Position numbers and translations under genes: made by a program. Source: Chromera velia (taxonomy: Eukaryota; Sar; Chromeraceae). Taken from it: a DNA stretch of 43,830 nucleotides. Below the pieces are notes generated by a model. That model was not told where the DNA came from. It did not search any database and saw only the letters and a program-made list of their open reading frames with translations. The first letter of the stretch is position 1. Every line of letters begins with the position of its first letter. The DNA lies in contig JAHBMJ010000591.1 in the NCBI GenBank assembly GCA_018398765.1, forward strand, positions 1 through 43,830, in the 5' to 3' direction. Below, one piece after another: positions 43,668 through 43,830 of the stretch.

Positions 43668-43830
43668 GTAGTAACGTCTCCTTCGACCTCTCTGCATGGT
43701 GCGAAGGCGCACGCACGCTCGTGCGTGTGTGTGTGTGTGTGAGAGAGAGCGAGAGAGAGAGCATGTCTCTGCCTGCCTGCCTGCATCCCTCTCTCCCTCC
43801 CTCCCTCTCTCCCTCCCTCCCTCCCTCTCT
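43668..43830. repeat. Microsatellite-rich window end
   Basis: (GT)n near 43722, (GA)n near 43740, (GCCT)n near 43771 and (CTCC)n to the last base. The sequence is cut off inside this repeat. Confidence 0.85.

Noticed and set aside
1-43830. tRNA, rRNA or CRISPR-like arrays
   Set aside because: No cloverleaf with the expected T-arm string and no rRNA core was noticed; repeated units are tandem microsatellites or minisatellites without unique spacers.

Overview
The window reads as nuclear DNA of a protist. It has spliceosomal genes with many short exons, almost invariant (T)GCAG acceptors, and very dense microsatellites: (GT)n, (GA)n, (GTCT)n, (TTCC)n, (GGAT)n. The palindrome TGCATGCA recurs throughout. 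With an animal-type Na+/Ca2+ exchanger and a TTP-like tandem CCCH protein, this best fits an alveolate alga, most likely a chromerid resembling Chromera velia. The organism is inferred; no sequence was searched.

Layout. 1-2886: AT-rich then repeat-rich DNA with no convincing gene. 2887-7444 (minus): a very large, low-complexity Arg/Ser/Pro-rich protein with one 2.8 kb exon and probably two small upstream exons. 7768-14412: a 6.6 kb block bounded by ~290 bp inverted repeats. It holds a second, inner inverted repeat of microsatellite DNA and a decayed, 5'-truncated non-LTR retrotransposon (10343-13634). 14413-14922: 5' flank of the next gene. 14923-30406 (plus): a complete NCX-type Na+/Ca2+ exchanger. 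I could assemble it by hand as 32 exons that keep frame throughout (3264 nt, 1087 residues): five N-terminal membrane segments with the alpha-1 repeat, a long cytoplasmic loop with two Calx-beta domains, then the C-terminal membrane bundle with the alpha-2 repeat. 30407-39819: intergenic, repeat-rich, with an AT-rich island at about 32.5-34.1 kb. 39820-42494 (minus): a four-exon tandem CCCH zinc-finger protein (561 residues). 42495-43088: a compact divergent intergenic region with a strong GC palindrome. 43089-43667 (plus): an unrecognised ORF, probably the first exon of a gene running off the window.

Most interesting signals. (1) Two NCX introns each carry a tiny (55-65 bp) hairpin element with related ends; each copy is flanked by an unusually long, identical direct repeat (45 and 42 bp). 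One copy duplicates an exon end with its splice donor. (2) The NCX splice donors follow GTNNGT, with C at +3 in 13 of 31 introns, and several donors sit inside (GTCA)n or (GTCT)n arrays. (3) A duplicated exon end creates two in-frame donors 54 nt apart in the first Calx-beta domain. (4) An intron of exactly 300 nt in the CCCH gene is stop-free. The three protein-coding loci have no evident shared pathway; the exchanger moves Ca2+ across a membrane, while the CCCH protein probably acts on mRNA.
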